A DNA stretch of 45,677 nucleotides, taken from NCBI RefSeq assembly GCF_000724545.1, contig NZ_JHBV01000009.1, forward strand, positions 1-45,677. Reading direction: 5' to 3'. Positions 1 through 9,723 of this stretch are shown piece by piece. The stretch is from Aureispira sp. CCB-QB1 (GTDB lineage: Bacteria > Bacteroidota > Bacteroidia > Chitinophagales > Saprospiraceae). Within the stretch, counting starts at the first letter, position 1; every line of letters begins with the position of its first letter. Made by a program: the position numbers and the translations under genes. The notes under the pieces were generated by a model, which was not told the origin of the DNA, searched no databases, and worked only from the letters and a program-made list of their open reading frames with translations.

Positions 1-3000
1 CTCCTTGTGCATCTACTTCTATGCTACCATCACAACTTCCATAACAAGATGGATTTAATTGGTTGATAATGGCGGCAGTTAATGTTGTCGCTGGTTCAAA
101 GACATCTCCATTACCTGTAATGGTGCAACCTGTAAAATCCGTAACGGTAACGGTGTAATTACCAGCAGCTAGATTATTAGCGGTGGCGGTAGTTTGACTG
201 TTGGCAGCAGGATTCCATTGATAAGTATAAGGGCTATTTCCCCCCACTACTGCCACCGTTAAGCTTCCGTCATTACCACCAAGACAAGCCACAGAATCAG
301 ACGTGAAACTTAATGTGAGTTGAGTAGGTTGATTCACGGTACCCGTACCGATTAAAGTACAACCATTATCATCCGTAATTGTAACTCCATAAACGCCCGC
401 AAGTAAGCCTGTAGCAGTAGCCGAAGTTTGTCCGTTGCTCCAAGCGTAAGAGTAGGGTTGTGTTCCTCCTGTAGCACTAACGGTCAATTGACCATCGTTA
501 CCACCAAAACAACGAACGTCAGTCACAGCAAAACTCATGTTGGTTAACAAGGCTGGCTCGTTTACTTGGATACAAGTATCTACTGTACAGCCATTACCAT
601 CAGTAGCTGTTACACAATGTAGACCAGCTGATAGACCTGTTGCCGTAGCAGTAGTTTGTGTGTTACTATTCCAAACATAGCTAAAGCCTCCTACACCTCC
701 ACTTACATTGATCGTGGCACTTCCGTCTATACCACCATTACAAGACACATCGGTACGAGCGGTTGTAAAGTTTAATGGAGATGGCTGTGTAATGGTATAG
801 TTTTCTGTAATCGAACAACCATTGGCATCTGATATAGTTACGGTATAAGAACCAATTGCTTGCCCAGGACTTGTTGCGGAAGCTGTTGCTCCAAAGCCCC
901 AATTATAAGTATAAGCAGGAACACCAGGAGTTCCTCCAGCTACAACAGCTGTGGCTGTTCCATCATTACCACCAAAACAGCTTACTTGTGCAGTAGTTAT
1001 GGATGCTGTTAATTGGCTTGGTTCAGTTACTATAACACTAACTGTATCGTTACATCCATTTAAGTCACTTACCGTCACTAAGTAGGTTCCTGCATTTAAT
1101 CCAGTTACTGTAGCTGTTGTTTGATTCATTGCATTATTGTCCCAGACGAATGTATATGAGCCAATTCCTCCAGTACCAATAGCTGTAGCGGTTCCATCAG
1201 ATGAACCATTACAAGATGTTGGAGTACTAGTTGCTGAAGCAGAAACCGCATTGGGTTCGGTGATAGTCACAACAGAGCTTGCTGTACAACCGTTTGCATC
1301 TGTTGCAATGACAGAATAGACTCCATCACAAATATTAGTAGCGACAGCTGTTGTTTGATTGCCTGCTGCTGCTCCCCAAGTATAGTTTATGGAACCTGTA
1401 CCTCCTATCGCATTTGCAGTCAATTCTCCATCACAAACGCCATGACAACTAATTGAAACGCCGTTGTAATTAGATGTTACACTACTGGTTAAAGTAATTG
1501 CAGAAGGTTCGCTGATTGTTACAGAAGCTGTTGTAGCACAACTATTAGCGTCTGTTACTGTAACTGTATAAGTTCCTGCAGTTAAGTTAGAAGCTGTTGC
1601 AGTTGTTTGTCCATTAGCATCAGACCAAAGATAGCTGTAAGCAATTGTACCGCCTGTTGCAGAGACTGTCGCTGCACCATTATTACCACCATTACAAGTA
1701 ATACTTGTTGAACTACTAATGGTAGCAGTGAGAGGGGCAGGTTCAGTAATTGTTACACTAGCAGAGTCGCTACAGCCATTAGCATCGGTTGCCGTAACAG
1801 TATGTGTTCCTGCGGTTAGACCGGTTGCTGTTGCTGTTGTTTGTCCTCCAATACTCCATGAGTAGCCAATTGTTCCAATGCCTCCTGTGCCTAAGGCAGT
1901 AGCATCTCCATTGTTTAGACCATTACAACTAACATTAGTTTGCGCTGTGATGGATACAGAGACAGGCGTAGGTTCTATAATGGATACACTAATAGTGTCG
2001 TTACATCCATTCATGTCAGAAACCGTAACGGTATAAGTTCCTGCGGTTAGACCAGTAGCTGTTGCCGTTGTTTGATTACTAGGATCTGACCAGTTGAAAC
2101 TATAAGTCCCTACACCACCTGCACCCGCAGCGGTAGCGGTACCATCATTCCCAGCATTACAGGTAATGGTTGTAGAGTTAGCAATAGAAGCGGTAACGGC
2201 AGAAGGTTCAGTAATAATTACATTGGTAGAGTCACTACAGCCATTGGCATCCGTTGCGGTAACGCTATATGTTCCAGCAGATAGGTTAGAGGCTGTTGCC
2301 GTTGTTTGATTGTTGGCATTGGCATCCCAAACATAAGAGAAAGAGCCAGTACCACCTGTAGCTAAAGCAGTTGCTGCACCATTTGATTCCCCATTACATA
2401 AAACATTGACTTGTGTTGGAATGGTAACAGTAATAGCAGCAGGTTCTGTAATTGATATATTTGTAATAGAATCTTGGCAACCATTATTATCTGTAATGGT
2501 AACACTATATGTTCCTGCTGTTAGGTTGCTCGCAGTAGCCGTTGTTTGTGTATTGTTCCAAGTAAAGTTGTATGAAGGTGTGCCTCCTGAAGCGGAAACG
2601 GTAGCACTACCGTCATTTCCATTATTACAAGAAACATTATTAGTATTGTCCAAATTAGGTACAATGGCAGTCGGCTCTGTCAAGGTCACACAAACAATTT
2701 CTGAACAACCTAGAGAATCCGTAATGTTAACACAATGTTGTCCAGCAGCTAGGTTAACTGAGGAAGTATCGTTAGAACCATTGGTCCAAGTGTAGGTATA
2801 TCCTGTTCCATTAGCTTGATTGATGGTAAAAGGTGTACCTCCTGAAGCCGTGATGTGAATACCAGCATTGTTGCCACCAAAACAGCTTACCGTACTATCT
2901 ATGGTGATTGTGCCAGATACTGCTGCGGTGGGTTCTGTGATCGTGACTGTAGCTACTGCTGCACAATTAAATGAATCGGTCACTGTAACACTATAGAAGC

Positions 3001-6000
3001 CATCTGGTAAATTAACGGCTTGTGCTGTTGTTTGTCCATCTGACCAAATAAAGTTATAGGTACCACCAGCGCCTCCACTTCCTGAAACAGTAGCATCACC
3101 TGTACTGGTGTTGAAACAAGTTACATTGTTAGAATCAACCATTGTCGCTGTAACGGCTGTTGGTTCTGTGATGGTAACCGTAGCCACGGCCGTACAAAGG
3201 TTCGCATCGGTTGCTGTTACGCTATAGGTATTGGCTGCTAAATTGGTTGCATTTGCTGTCGTTTGATTTCCTGTATTAGCATCCCATAAGTAATTAAATG
3301 CCCCTGTACCTCCTGTTGCATTGGCTAAAGCAGACCCGTTGGAAGCGCCATTACATGCAAGATTGGTAGGAGTAACAGTTAAAGTAATAGCAGGAGGTTC
3401 TGTAATTGATATGTTGGTAATAGAATCTTGACAACCATTATTATCTGTGATAGTAACACTGTATGTTCCAGCTGTAAGGTTATTAGCAGCAGCAGTTGTT
3501 TGTGTGTTGCTCCAAACGAAGTTATATGCAGGCGTACCTCCTGAAGCAGAAACCGTAGCACTACCATCATTTCCGCCATTACAAGAAACATTATTAGTAT
3601 TGTCCAAATTAGTCACAATGGCAGTTGGTTCTGTCAAGGTCACACAAACAATTTCTGAACAACCTAGAGAGTCCGTAATGGTAACACAATGTTGCCCAGC
3701 AGCTAGGTTAACGGAGGAAGTATCGTTAGAACCATTGGTCCAAGTGTAGGTATATCCTGTTCCATTAGCTTGGTTAATGGTAGAAGGTGTACCTCCTGAA
3801 GCTGTGATGTGAATACCAGCATTGTTGCCACTAAAACAGCTTACCGTACTATCTATGGTGATTGTACCAGATACCGCCGTGGCAGGTTCTGTGATGGTGA
3901 CTGTAGCTACTGCTGTACAGTTATTGGCATCTGTTATTGTGACGGTGTATGTTGCTGGTGTTAGCCCTGTAATTTGATTGGTAGTAGCATTTGTAGACCA
4001 TAAAATACTATAAGGGCTAGTGCCCCCGCTAGGTGTAACAGTGGCATCGCCATCCGATCCGCCCAAACAACTTACGTTGGTTGAATCTGTCATTGTTGCC
4101 GCTAAAGGACTAGCTGGTTGATTAACAGTTGTACTATCAATTAGGGTACAACCACTAGCATCAGTAGCTGTAACAATGTAGTTACCTGGTGTTAGTCCTG
4201 TAATAGTTGGTGTTGTTTGAGCACCAGCACTCCAGACAAAACCAATTGGTGCATTGCCACCAGTGCTACTAACTGTAGCCGTTCCATTGGCATCCCCAAA
4301 ACAGTCAATATCTGTACTATCTACTGCAATAGAAAATGTTGGCGGAGCAGCAATATTAACTCCCCCTGTAATGGTACACGTTCCTGTTGCGTCTGTCACA
4401 GTAACAGTATAGTTACCTGCGGTCACTCCTGTAACAGCATCTTGGTTGGTAGGGAAGGTAGCAGAGTTACCGCCTGACCAGTTGTACACATAGGGTTGAG
4501 CACCCACATTAGCATTGACAGTAATTCCTGTTGTGTCATTAGGGCATAGTAGCGTACCATTGGCAACAGGATTCATGGTAGGTGTAATGCTGCTTAAAAC
4601 AAAGCTTGCTGTTGCAGTACAACCATTGGCATCTGTTGCTGTAACGGTATAATTACCTGCTCCTAAGTTATTAATTAGAGGGGTTGTTTCGTTGTTATTC
4701 CATAAGTAAGTAACAAATGGTGTTCCTCCAGTTGCTTCTATTTCGATACTTCCAGAGTTGATACAAGCTGGGTTGGTTGAGTCTACAAAATTAATAGCCA
4801 GCGCAGGTTGTTGTGTAATATCAAAATTCACACTTGAAGTACAACCCAACCCATCTGTTACGGTTACACTATAGTTAGCGCCAGGTAATCCTGTTCTTGT
4901 TGGAGGACCAACTCCAATATCAGACCATGTATATGTCAAAGGAGGAGTTCCTCCATTGGTATTAACCGTAACACTACCATTGGTGTTGCCACAAGTAGCG
5001 GGGCTAGTTGTTTGTACAAATACATTAGGAGCACCAATTCCAGGGAAAAGAGAAACGCTATCAATATTAGAACAGCCTGTAACCGTTTCTGTGACCGTTA
5101 CATAGTAAGCACCAACTGACAAACCTGAGTTGGTTGAGGTTACCGCTGCATTGGTATTAAAGGAATTAGACCAGTTGAAATTGTATAGCCCTGTTGGATT
5201 TGTAATTGTTGCTGTTGCAGAACCATTGCCATTGCAAGTCGGATCTACAGTTGTAAAGCTAACCGAAGGAGTTGGATTAACTGTAATTGTAAAGTTGATA
5301 ACGACAGGACAAGCAACAATAGGTGTACTAGGTGTCGGCGTTACAGAGTAAACAGTAGCTGTATAGGTCGTTGTTGTTGAAGGGTTGACTATAACTGCAG
5401 ATGGTGTCATAGAGATCATATCTGTAGTCGGTGTCCAAACAACTGAATCGGTTGCTGTTAGCCCTGTGAGTGTTAGCGTAGTCGTATCTCCATCACAAAT
5501 GCTTACATCGCCAGAACCCGTCACACTTGGGCGAGGAGTAACATATAAGTAAACCGTATCTTCAGGCGATAAACCACAACAATCTGTAATAATCGACAAC
5601 GTTATAGGATAGAATCCAGGTGTGTTAAATTGGCTATTAACTATCTGGATGCTTCCTGGATTTGGAATAGCACCATTAAAATTCCAAGCATAATCATCTG
5701 CAAAGAATTGGCTTTCGAAATTGGTGAAATCCCCTTCACAAACGGTGAATGTATCAGGTCCAACAACAGTAGCATTACTTAGGATATTGGGAACGATAGT
5801 ATTCTCGAATGAAATATTATGAAACCCAGCGTAAGTGTTAGAGCCTAATCCTACTGTATAACGATCTATGGTTGAATAGATTGTTGTTGCAGGATTGGTG
5901 CCACTTGTTGCAGGGGTAGCAAAATTTGTAGTAGCGTCAAAGTCCCAAGTAGCTCCTGTTGTTGCCATATCTTGAAATTGTACATTGACATCGGTACAAT

Positions 6001-9000
6001 TGATATTAGAAACTTGAATGACTGGTTGAGCAGCTAAGTTAAAAGTGATGTCTGTTGATACTGGAGCAGAGCCACCAGACTGGAAAATAGTATTATTTTC
6101 GCCAGGTTGGCCACTACCACCTTGTCCACCGTCTCCGCCGTCTCCGCCATCTCCGCCGTCTCCACCACAACCAACTTCACCACCATGGTAAGTACTACCC
6201 AAACCTCGATTACCACCATTACCACCATTACCACCAGCACCACCAGCACCACCGGCACCAGCAGCACCAGCGTTTAAGTTTGATTGTGTGAAATTGCCAT
6301 TAGTACCATTTAGGAACAGGTAAATAGAGTAAGATGAACCTCCACCGAATCCACCGAATCCACCAGTACCGGCTTGACCGCCGCCACCGCCGCCACCGCC
6401 GCCGGATCCTTTTCCATCAACACAGAAGAAGCCACCTTCACCAGCACCACCGCCACCACCGCCGCCGCCAGCGCCACCAGTACCATTCGTTCCAGTGCCA
6501 CCTTGACCACCTGGAACCCAAAAACCTCCAACGTGGGCACCTGCCGAGCCAGGTGTACCAACGGTACCATTTGTACCATCTGCACCATTTTGAGCATCTC
6601 GTCCAGATTCGTTAGAGCCACAGTTTACACTACTGTTACAACCACTTTCTTGACCCCCTGTACCAGGAGCTCCCAAAGCACCACCACCATTACCACCAAT
6701 AGCCCCATCTCTATCTTCTCCACCACCAGAACCTCCTCCGGCACCACCGCCACCGTTGATTCCAGTAGGTGCAGCACCATTTTGTCCTGCATTAGCACCT
6801 CTTGTACAACAAGCACCGCCATTACCAAATGCAGTACCGCCACCACCGGCACCACCACGACCACCACCGCCATTGCGGTTATCATCATCATTATCACCGT
6901 TTTGACCATTAATACCATTGGCGCCATTGACACCATCTGTACCAGCATTTCCTGTTCTACCAGCTGCTGCATTGCCAGGTTGAATTTGGCATCGAACAAT
7001 ATCATAGTTGGAACAGGATGTCATGTGCATACCGTATGTAGACATTCCTGGTTGGTTGGCATTATCTGTTCTAATCGTTAAATCTTGGAAACGGAAACCT
7101 GTTGCACCATTTCCATAAAAGGCTACCAGACGTTGTGCGTTAACGACACCTTCTGGATTAGCTGTTGTTCTGTTGATAATTGTAGCACCAGGGGTACTTG
7201 TTTTTGTCCAAGCATTTCCTTGGTCAAATCCACCCTCTAAAGTAACAAAGCTTCCTATGGTAAGTGGATTATTAATATTATAAGTTCCTGTTGCTATTTT
7301 TATAACAGCATTATTACAAGCCGCACGACTCAAGGCTTCTGCTAAGGTCGTAGGACTTGCTTGGGTTCCTGGATTAGCGGCCGCACCAGTTGTAGAAACA
7401 TATATGTTAACACAGCTAGGCAGTGCAGGGGGAGTCCCAACGACCAAGAATGCTGTATCTGTAGTAATACAACCCGTACCTGGATTGGTAACTTCAAGAA
7501 CATAAGGGTAAGTTCCTGCAGCAGTAGGCACAGAAACAGGGATAGAAGAAGAAGTGCCAGTAACAGTTCCTGCCCCTAAAGGAGCCGAACTAGGGTCGAA
7601 CCACTGAAAATTCATGCCTGTTTGATCGGTTGTTCCTGTTAAGACAAAGTTTGCCCCTCCACATACTTCTGCTGTAGTAGGAAATACAGAAGCTGTAGGA
7701 TCATCTGCAACCATTACGCTCACAGCATCCATAGATACACAGCCATCGGTATAGGTTAAGGCAACCGTATAGCTAGTAGTAGCAGAAGGATGAGCACCTG
7801 TTGATGCTGTACTAGGGCTTGTCAAGTCAGCTGTAGGTGTCCACGAAAAGGAACTAATCATTCCGCCTGGAGCTGTTGTGGTTGCTGTTAAAGTTGCTGT
7901 ATCTCCTTCACATATCTGGACATCAGGTCCTGCATTGACAGGAGGGTTGGGGTTAGGCCCTACTACAATGGTAAAAGATTGGCTATTCTGCCCAACGATA
8001 GGACAGGCATCGTCTTCGGCTGTTATGACAAAAACATAGGTTCCTTGATCTCCGATGGAGGTGTTCCAACAGAAAGTTCCTGTTGTTGAAGCCCCTGAGC
8101 CCGTTTGTGTAAACGTAGCACCAGGTATGTTATTGCTGTATGTCATCGTGATATTTTGCCCTGCGTCTGTATCCGCAGCATTGATATCAAAACAAATTAA
8201 ACCACCTTCACAGACTGTTGTATCAAAAACGGTGGGGCTGCCATTGATACCAGAAACATTGGGTATGGTATTACTACAGTTGGTTATATTGAATTGGATA
8301 TCTCGAACCATTGTACTGATCAAAACACCATTTCTATATTCTTCTACAAGTACACACAAAACAGCTACTTGAGGTTGGTTCGCTGTAAATTGAATTTCTC
8401 CTGTTTGTGGGTCTAAAGTAATTGGAACGGTTAATGGGTTGGTTCCACTGAAACCACCTCCGTATGTAACAGAAGAACCAGCACCTTGTAAACAGTTGGT
8501 CATAGAGTAAACTAAAGAGTCTCCATCCGCATCTGATGCCAGTTGTTGGTAATTGACTGTTTGACCTACGCAAGCAAATAGTTGTGGGTTGTTGGCAAAT
8601 GAAGGAGAGCTGTTGCAAGGGTTAAGCGTATTATCTAACGTTGTTTGTACGTAGATACTGTTGCTACCTGGACCACTTAGATTGGTGATCGCATTATTAC
8701 GACAACAAGAAGTTGAGGAAAGCACCCAATCATTGCAGCCAGAAGGAAGCGTCAAAGTGCCTTGAAAAACATGTAGCTCTACTCCAATACTGCCACTTCC
8801 TCCACATGCGCTTGTCTGGGATGGACAAAGTGGGGTAATGTCTGTAACGGATTGAGATGTAAGAGTTAAACTGGAAGACACTCCACAAGAAGCAGAACTG
8901 TAGTTTACAATTTGAGTGTTTCCAACACTAACGCCATTACAATCTCTATAAACATTTAGTGTAACCAAATATTGGTTAGGACCTATACAGTCGTACTCTA

Positions 9001-9106
9001 TGACAAAGCCTGTATAGTGTGTGGCGGAACTGAAGGTACTCATTCCGAGCCATAGTGCTCCAATCAACCATAAACGTTGAATGAAGAAGTGTAAATGAAA
9101 TCGCAT
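1..9106 (-). CDS. Giant SprB-repeat surface adhesin, 3' end outside window
   Basis: The frame opens at the ATG at 9106-9104. It was translated through the N-terminal ~1000 codons and spot-checked at about 1020 and at the left edge, with no stop seen; about 3035 codons are present and the stop lies beyond position 1. Order of parts: signal peptide (residues 1-28, hydrophobic WLIGALWLGM core); a Cys-rich N-terminal domain with a YRDCNG motif common in Bacteroidota gliding/adhesin proteins; Ig/PKD-like modules to about 560; a DUF1565/pectate-lyase-like beta-helix (about 566-702, with NIYVSTTG and VTLEGGFD); a Gly-rich segment (about 710-1007); PKD-like modules to about 1350; then about 20 SprB repeats of 75-86 residues, each with a CNG-x-DG head, YxWN core, AGTYSVTVTD strand and TEP linker. 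This family is exported by T9SS and anchored or released at the cell surface. A C-terminal CHU_C sorting domain is expected off the edge but not seen. The gene is divergent from the ATP-grasp gene. Adhesion or gliding role is inferred. Confidence 0.88.
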   Translation of the reverse strand, partial: MRFHLHFFIQRLWLIGALWLGMSTFSSATHYTGFVIEYDCIGPNQYLVTLNVYRDCNGVSVGNTQIVNYSSASCGVSSSLTLTSQSVTDITPLCPSQTSACGGSGSIGVELHVFQGTLTLPSGCNDWVLSSTSCCRNNAITNLSGPGSNSIYVQTTLDNTLNPCNSSPSFANNPQLFACVGQTVNYQQLASDADGDSLVYSMTNCLQGAGSSVTYGGGFSGTNPLTVPITLDPQTGEIQFTANQPQVAVLCVLVEEYRNGVLISTMVRDIQFNITNCSNTIPNVSGINGSPTVFDTTVCEGGLICFDINAADTDAGQNITMTYSNNIPGATFTQTGSGASTTGTFCWNTSIGDQGTYVFVITAEDDACPIVGQNSQSFTIVVGPNPNPPVNAGPDVQICEGDTATLTATTTAPGGMISSFSWTPTADLTSPSTASTGAHPSATTSYTVALTYTDGCVSMDAVSVMVADDPTASVFPTTAEVCGGANFVLTGTTDQTGMNFQWFDPSSAPLGAGTVTGTSSSIPVSVPTAAGTYPYVLEVTNPGTGCITTDTAFLVVGTPPALPSCVNIYVSTTGAAANPGTQASPTTLAEALSRAACNNAVIKIATGTYNINNPLTIGSFVTLEGGFDQGNAWTKTSTPGATIINRTTANPEGVVNAQRLVAFYGNGATGFRFQDLTIRTDNANQPGMSTYGMHMTSCSNYDIVRCQIQPGNAAAGRTGNAGTDGVNGANGINGQNGDNDDDNRNGGGGRGGAGGGGTAFGNGGACCTRGANAGQNGAAPTGINGGGGAGGGSGGGEDRDGAIGGNGGGALGAPGTGGQESGCNSSVNCGSNESGRDAQNGADGTNGTVGTPGSAGAHVGGFWVPGGQGGTGTNGTGGAGGGGGGGGAGEGGFFCVDGKGSGGGGGGGGGQAGTGGFGGFGGGSSYSIYLFLNGTNGNFTQSNLNAGAAGAGGAGGAGGNGGNGGNRGLGSTYHGGEVGCGGDGGDGGDGGDGGQGGSGQPGENNTIFQSGGSAPVSTDITFNLAAQPVIQVSNINCTDVNVQFQDMATTGATWDFDATTNFATPATSGTNPATTIYSTIDRYTVGLGSNTYAGFHNISFENTIVPNILSNATVVGPDTFTVCEGDFTNFESQFFADDYAWNFNGAIPNPGSIQIVNSQFNTPGFYPITLSIITDCCGLSPEDTVYLYVTPRPSVTGSGDVSICDGDTTTLTLTGLTATDSVVWTPTTDMISMTPSAVIVNPSTTTTYTATVYSVTPTPSTPIVACPVVINFTITVNPTPSVSFTTVDPTCNGNGSATATITNPTGLYNFNWSNSFNTNAAVTSTNSGLSVGAYYVTVTETVTGCSNIDSVSLFPGIGAPNVFVQTTSPATCGNTNGSVTVNTNGGTPPLTYTWSDIGVGPPTRTGLPGANYSVTVTDGLGCTSSVNFDITQQPALAINFVDSTNPACINSGSIEIEATGGTPFVTYLWNNNETTPLINNLGAGNYTVTATDANGCTATASFVLSSITPTMNPVANGTLLCPNDTTGITVNANVGAQPYVYNWSGGNSATFPTNQDAVTGVTAGNYTVTVTDATGTCTITGGVNIAAPPTFSIAVDSTDIDCFGDANGTATVSSTGGNAPIGFVWSAGAQTTPTITGLTPGNYIVTATDASGCTLIDSTTVNQPASPLAATMTDSTNVSCLGGSDGDATVTPSGGTSPYSILWSTNATTNQITGLTPATYTVTITDANNCTAVATVTITEPATAVSGTITIDSTVSCFSGNNAGIHITASGGTPSTINQANGTGYTYTWTNGSNDTSSVNLAAGQHCVTITDSLGCSEIVCVTLTEPTAIVTNLDNTNNVSCNGGNDGSATVSASGGTPAYNFVWSNTQTTAAANNLTAGTYSVTITDNNGCQDSITNISITEPPAITLTVTPTNLACNGASNGSALANATGGTGAFNYLWDANTGNQTTANATNLAANTYSVTATDANLCTAVATVTITEPTAVTATMVDSNNVTCFNTSTGDATVSGSGGAGGTYNFIWSDGQTTAQAVNLPDGFYSVTVTDSFNCAAVATVTITEPTAAVSGTITIDSTVSCFGGNNAGIHITASGGTPFTINQANGTGYTYTWTNGSNDTSSVNLAAGQHCVNITDSLGCSEIVCVTLTEPTAIVPNLDNTNNVSCNNGNDGSATVSASGGTPSYNFTWNNTQTTATASNLTAGTYSVTITDNNGCQDSITNISITEPAAITVTIPTQVNVLCNGESNGAATALATGGTGSFSYVWDANANNQTTATASNLSAGTYSVTATDANGCSDSTNVIITEPSAVTASIANSTTITCNAGNDGTATAAGAGGVGTYSFNWSDPSNQTTATATGLTAGTYTVTVSDMNGCNDTISVSIIEPTPVSVSITAQTNVSCNGLNNGDATALGTGGIGTIGYSWSIGGQTTATATGLTAGTHTVTATDANGCSDSASVTITEPAPLTATISSSTSITCNGGNNGAATVSATGGTIAYSYLWSDANGQTTATASNLTAGTYTVTVTDANSCATTASVTISEPSAITLTSSVTSNYNGVSISCHGVCDGELTANAIGGTGSINYTWGAAAGNQTTAVATNICDGVYSVIATDANGCTASSVVTITEPNAVSASATSTPTSCNGSSDGTATAIGTGGIGSYTFVWDNNAMNQTTATVTGLNAGTYLVTVSDLNGCNDTVSVIVTEPSQLTASITTAQVSCFGGNDGTATAVVAGGTPGVPAYTYNWGFGATASATSPGQAIGSYTVTISDANGCSITENYTITQPSPLNFTTARTDVSCNGGIDGSATINVSGGVGGFSYVWNSNTQTTATATGLSAGLHCVTATDGNGCTVDTCIQVNEPALLTNMSFAVTDVRCFGGNDGQLTVSATGGTQPYSYAWSNGQTSATATGLLAGVYGVTITDDNGCTLIGTGTVNQPTQLTLSFTSDSVACLGGNDGSLTVAVVGGNSPYTYQWNPAANSQTTATANNLAAGNYTVTVTDFTGCTITGNGDVFEPATTLTAAIINQLNPSCYGSCDGSIEVDAQG
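2440..2960 (-). repeat. Segmental duplication, copy A (offset 954 bp)
   Basis: This stretch matches 3394-3914 nearly base for base. Landmarks tagaatctt at 2467 and 3421, tgtccaaatt at 2647 and 3601, and tgtga at 2936 and 3890 all lie exactly 954 bp apart. The offset is 318 codons, so the frame is kept, and it spans four SprB units, of which about two to two and a half remain near-identical. The ends of the block are set by eye. Confidence 0.85.
3394..3914 (-). repeat. Segmental duplication, copy B (offset 954 bp)
   Basis: Partner of 2440-2960 at a constant 954-bp shift without indels. The few differences are single bases, several of them silent, which suggests a recent duplication or ongoing gene conversion within the adhesin gene. 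Confidence 0.85.
6085..6980 (-). repeat. Glycine-rich low-complexity segment of the adhesin
   Basis: About 300 codons in which roughly half the residues are Gly, in GGxGG, GGD and GxNG patterns (for example GGDGGDGGDGGDGG near 6120-6165). It follows the beta-helix strands of the adhesin and probably forms a flexible or PGII-like insert. The high GC of this stretch (GGN codons) produces long but spurious open frames on the other strand and in other frames. Confidence 0.85.
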
Positions 9107-9723
9107 AGATTAAAATTTTGTCTTGACTAACAAATAATTTCTTTGATGTCTTTAAGAAGCTTAGATTCTTGGTGTGAAAATGTGTTTTTTTTAATTGATG
9201 GGTTGGGTAACTTGGAATTTAAATGATTTTCGGATTTATTAAATATATGTTCTTCGGTGATGTTTGTTATAAGTCGCATACGGAAGGGGGAGTATGATTT
9301 TTTATTTCACTTAATTTTAACGTTTTTAACTGGAGGGATATTATCAGTTAAAATAAGTTTTTTGGTTTTATAAAAATATCATTACAAGGCTATTAAGGTA
9401 ACGATATTTAAGATAATAATTTGTAGCTTTTTTGGTTTTTTTTTCAATCAAGTAGTTAAATTTTATGATTTATATAACAATTAGATTTTTTTTAATAAGT
9501 ATTTAGGGTGTTATTGGTTTGTTTATCAGTTGTTTGAGTGTGGTTAATTGGCTTTGCTGAATGACTAAATGGGCTGTTTTTTTTAGTTTAAAAAATTATT
9601 AAATTATTTTAATTGTACAATTAAAGTGACAGCAGACTTACGAAAGTACAATTTTTATGTAAAAATTTATAGAATATTCTAAACTCTTCTGTTTCTTTAC
9701 TTTTGATATTAAAGTATTTTTAT
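9107..9723. other. Divergent intergenic region, AT-rich
   Basis: About 617 bp between two divergent genes, with long T and A runs. On the plus strand a TACTTTTG box sits at 9698-9705, close to the ATP-grasp start. I searched the minus-strand side for CAAAnnTA (the reverse of the -7 box) and found no exact match within 200 bp of the adhesin start, so its promoter is not located. No gene seen. Confidence 0.6.
9698..9705 (+). promoter_or_regulatory. Bacteroidota-type -7 box (TAnnTTTG) for the ATP-grasp gene
   Basis: TACTTTTG fits the TAnnTTTG consensus exactly, 19 bp before the chosen ATG at 9724. No clear TTG is found 17-23 bp upstream. If used, it rules out the TTG at 9703 as a start codon, since that triplet would lie in the promoter. 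Confidence 0.45.

Larger units (their letters stand above)
1..5040 (-). repeat. Tandem SprB repeats (about 20 units, in-frame)
   Basis: Units recur about every 225-260 bp, judged by the linker that encodes TEP (read on the plus strand as ggttc or ggctc near 1018, 1254, 1507, 1739, 1970, 2206, 2441, 2672, 2930, 3161, 3393, 3626 and 3884). Each unit encodes a conserved Cys near its start, Gly-Gly-T before the YxW core, and a second Cys after the VTVTD strand. The two Cys could form a disulfide within each unit. Units are well diverged except for the 954-bp duplication. Confidence 0.88.

Noticed and set aside
1-5040. Regular repeats that might suggest a CRISPR or other DNA-level array
   Set aside because: The period of about 230 bp is far too long, the repeats are in frame and encode conserved SprB protein features.
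6334-7081. Long plus-strand frames rich in Thr, His or Arg over 6334-7081, and minus-strand frames rich in Val and Met over 6034-7005
   Set aside because: They are by-products of the GGN-rich coding of the adhesin in its own frame; composition is extremely biased and no start signal or domain is present.
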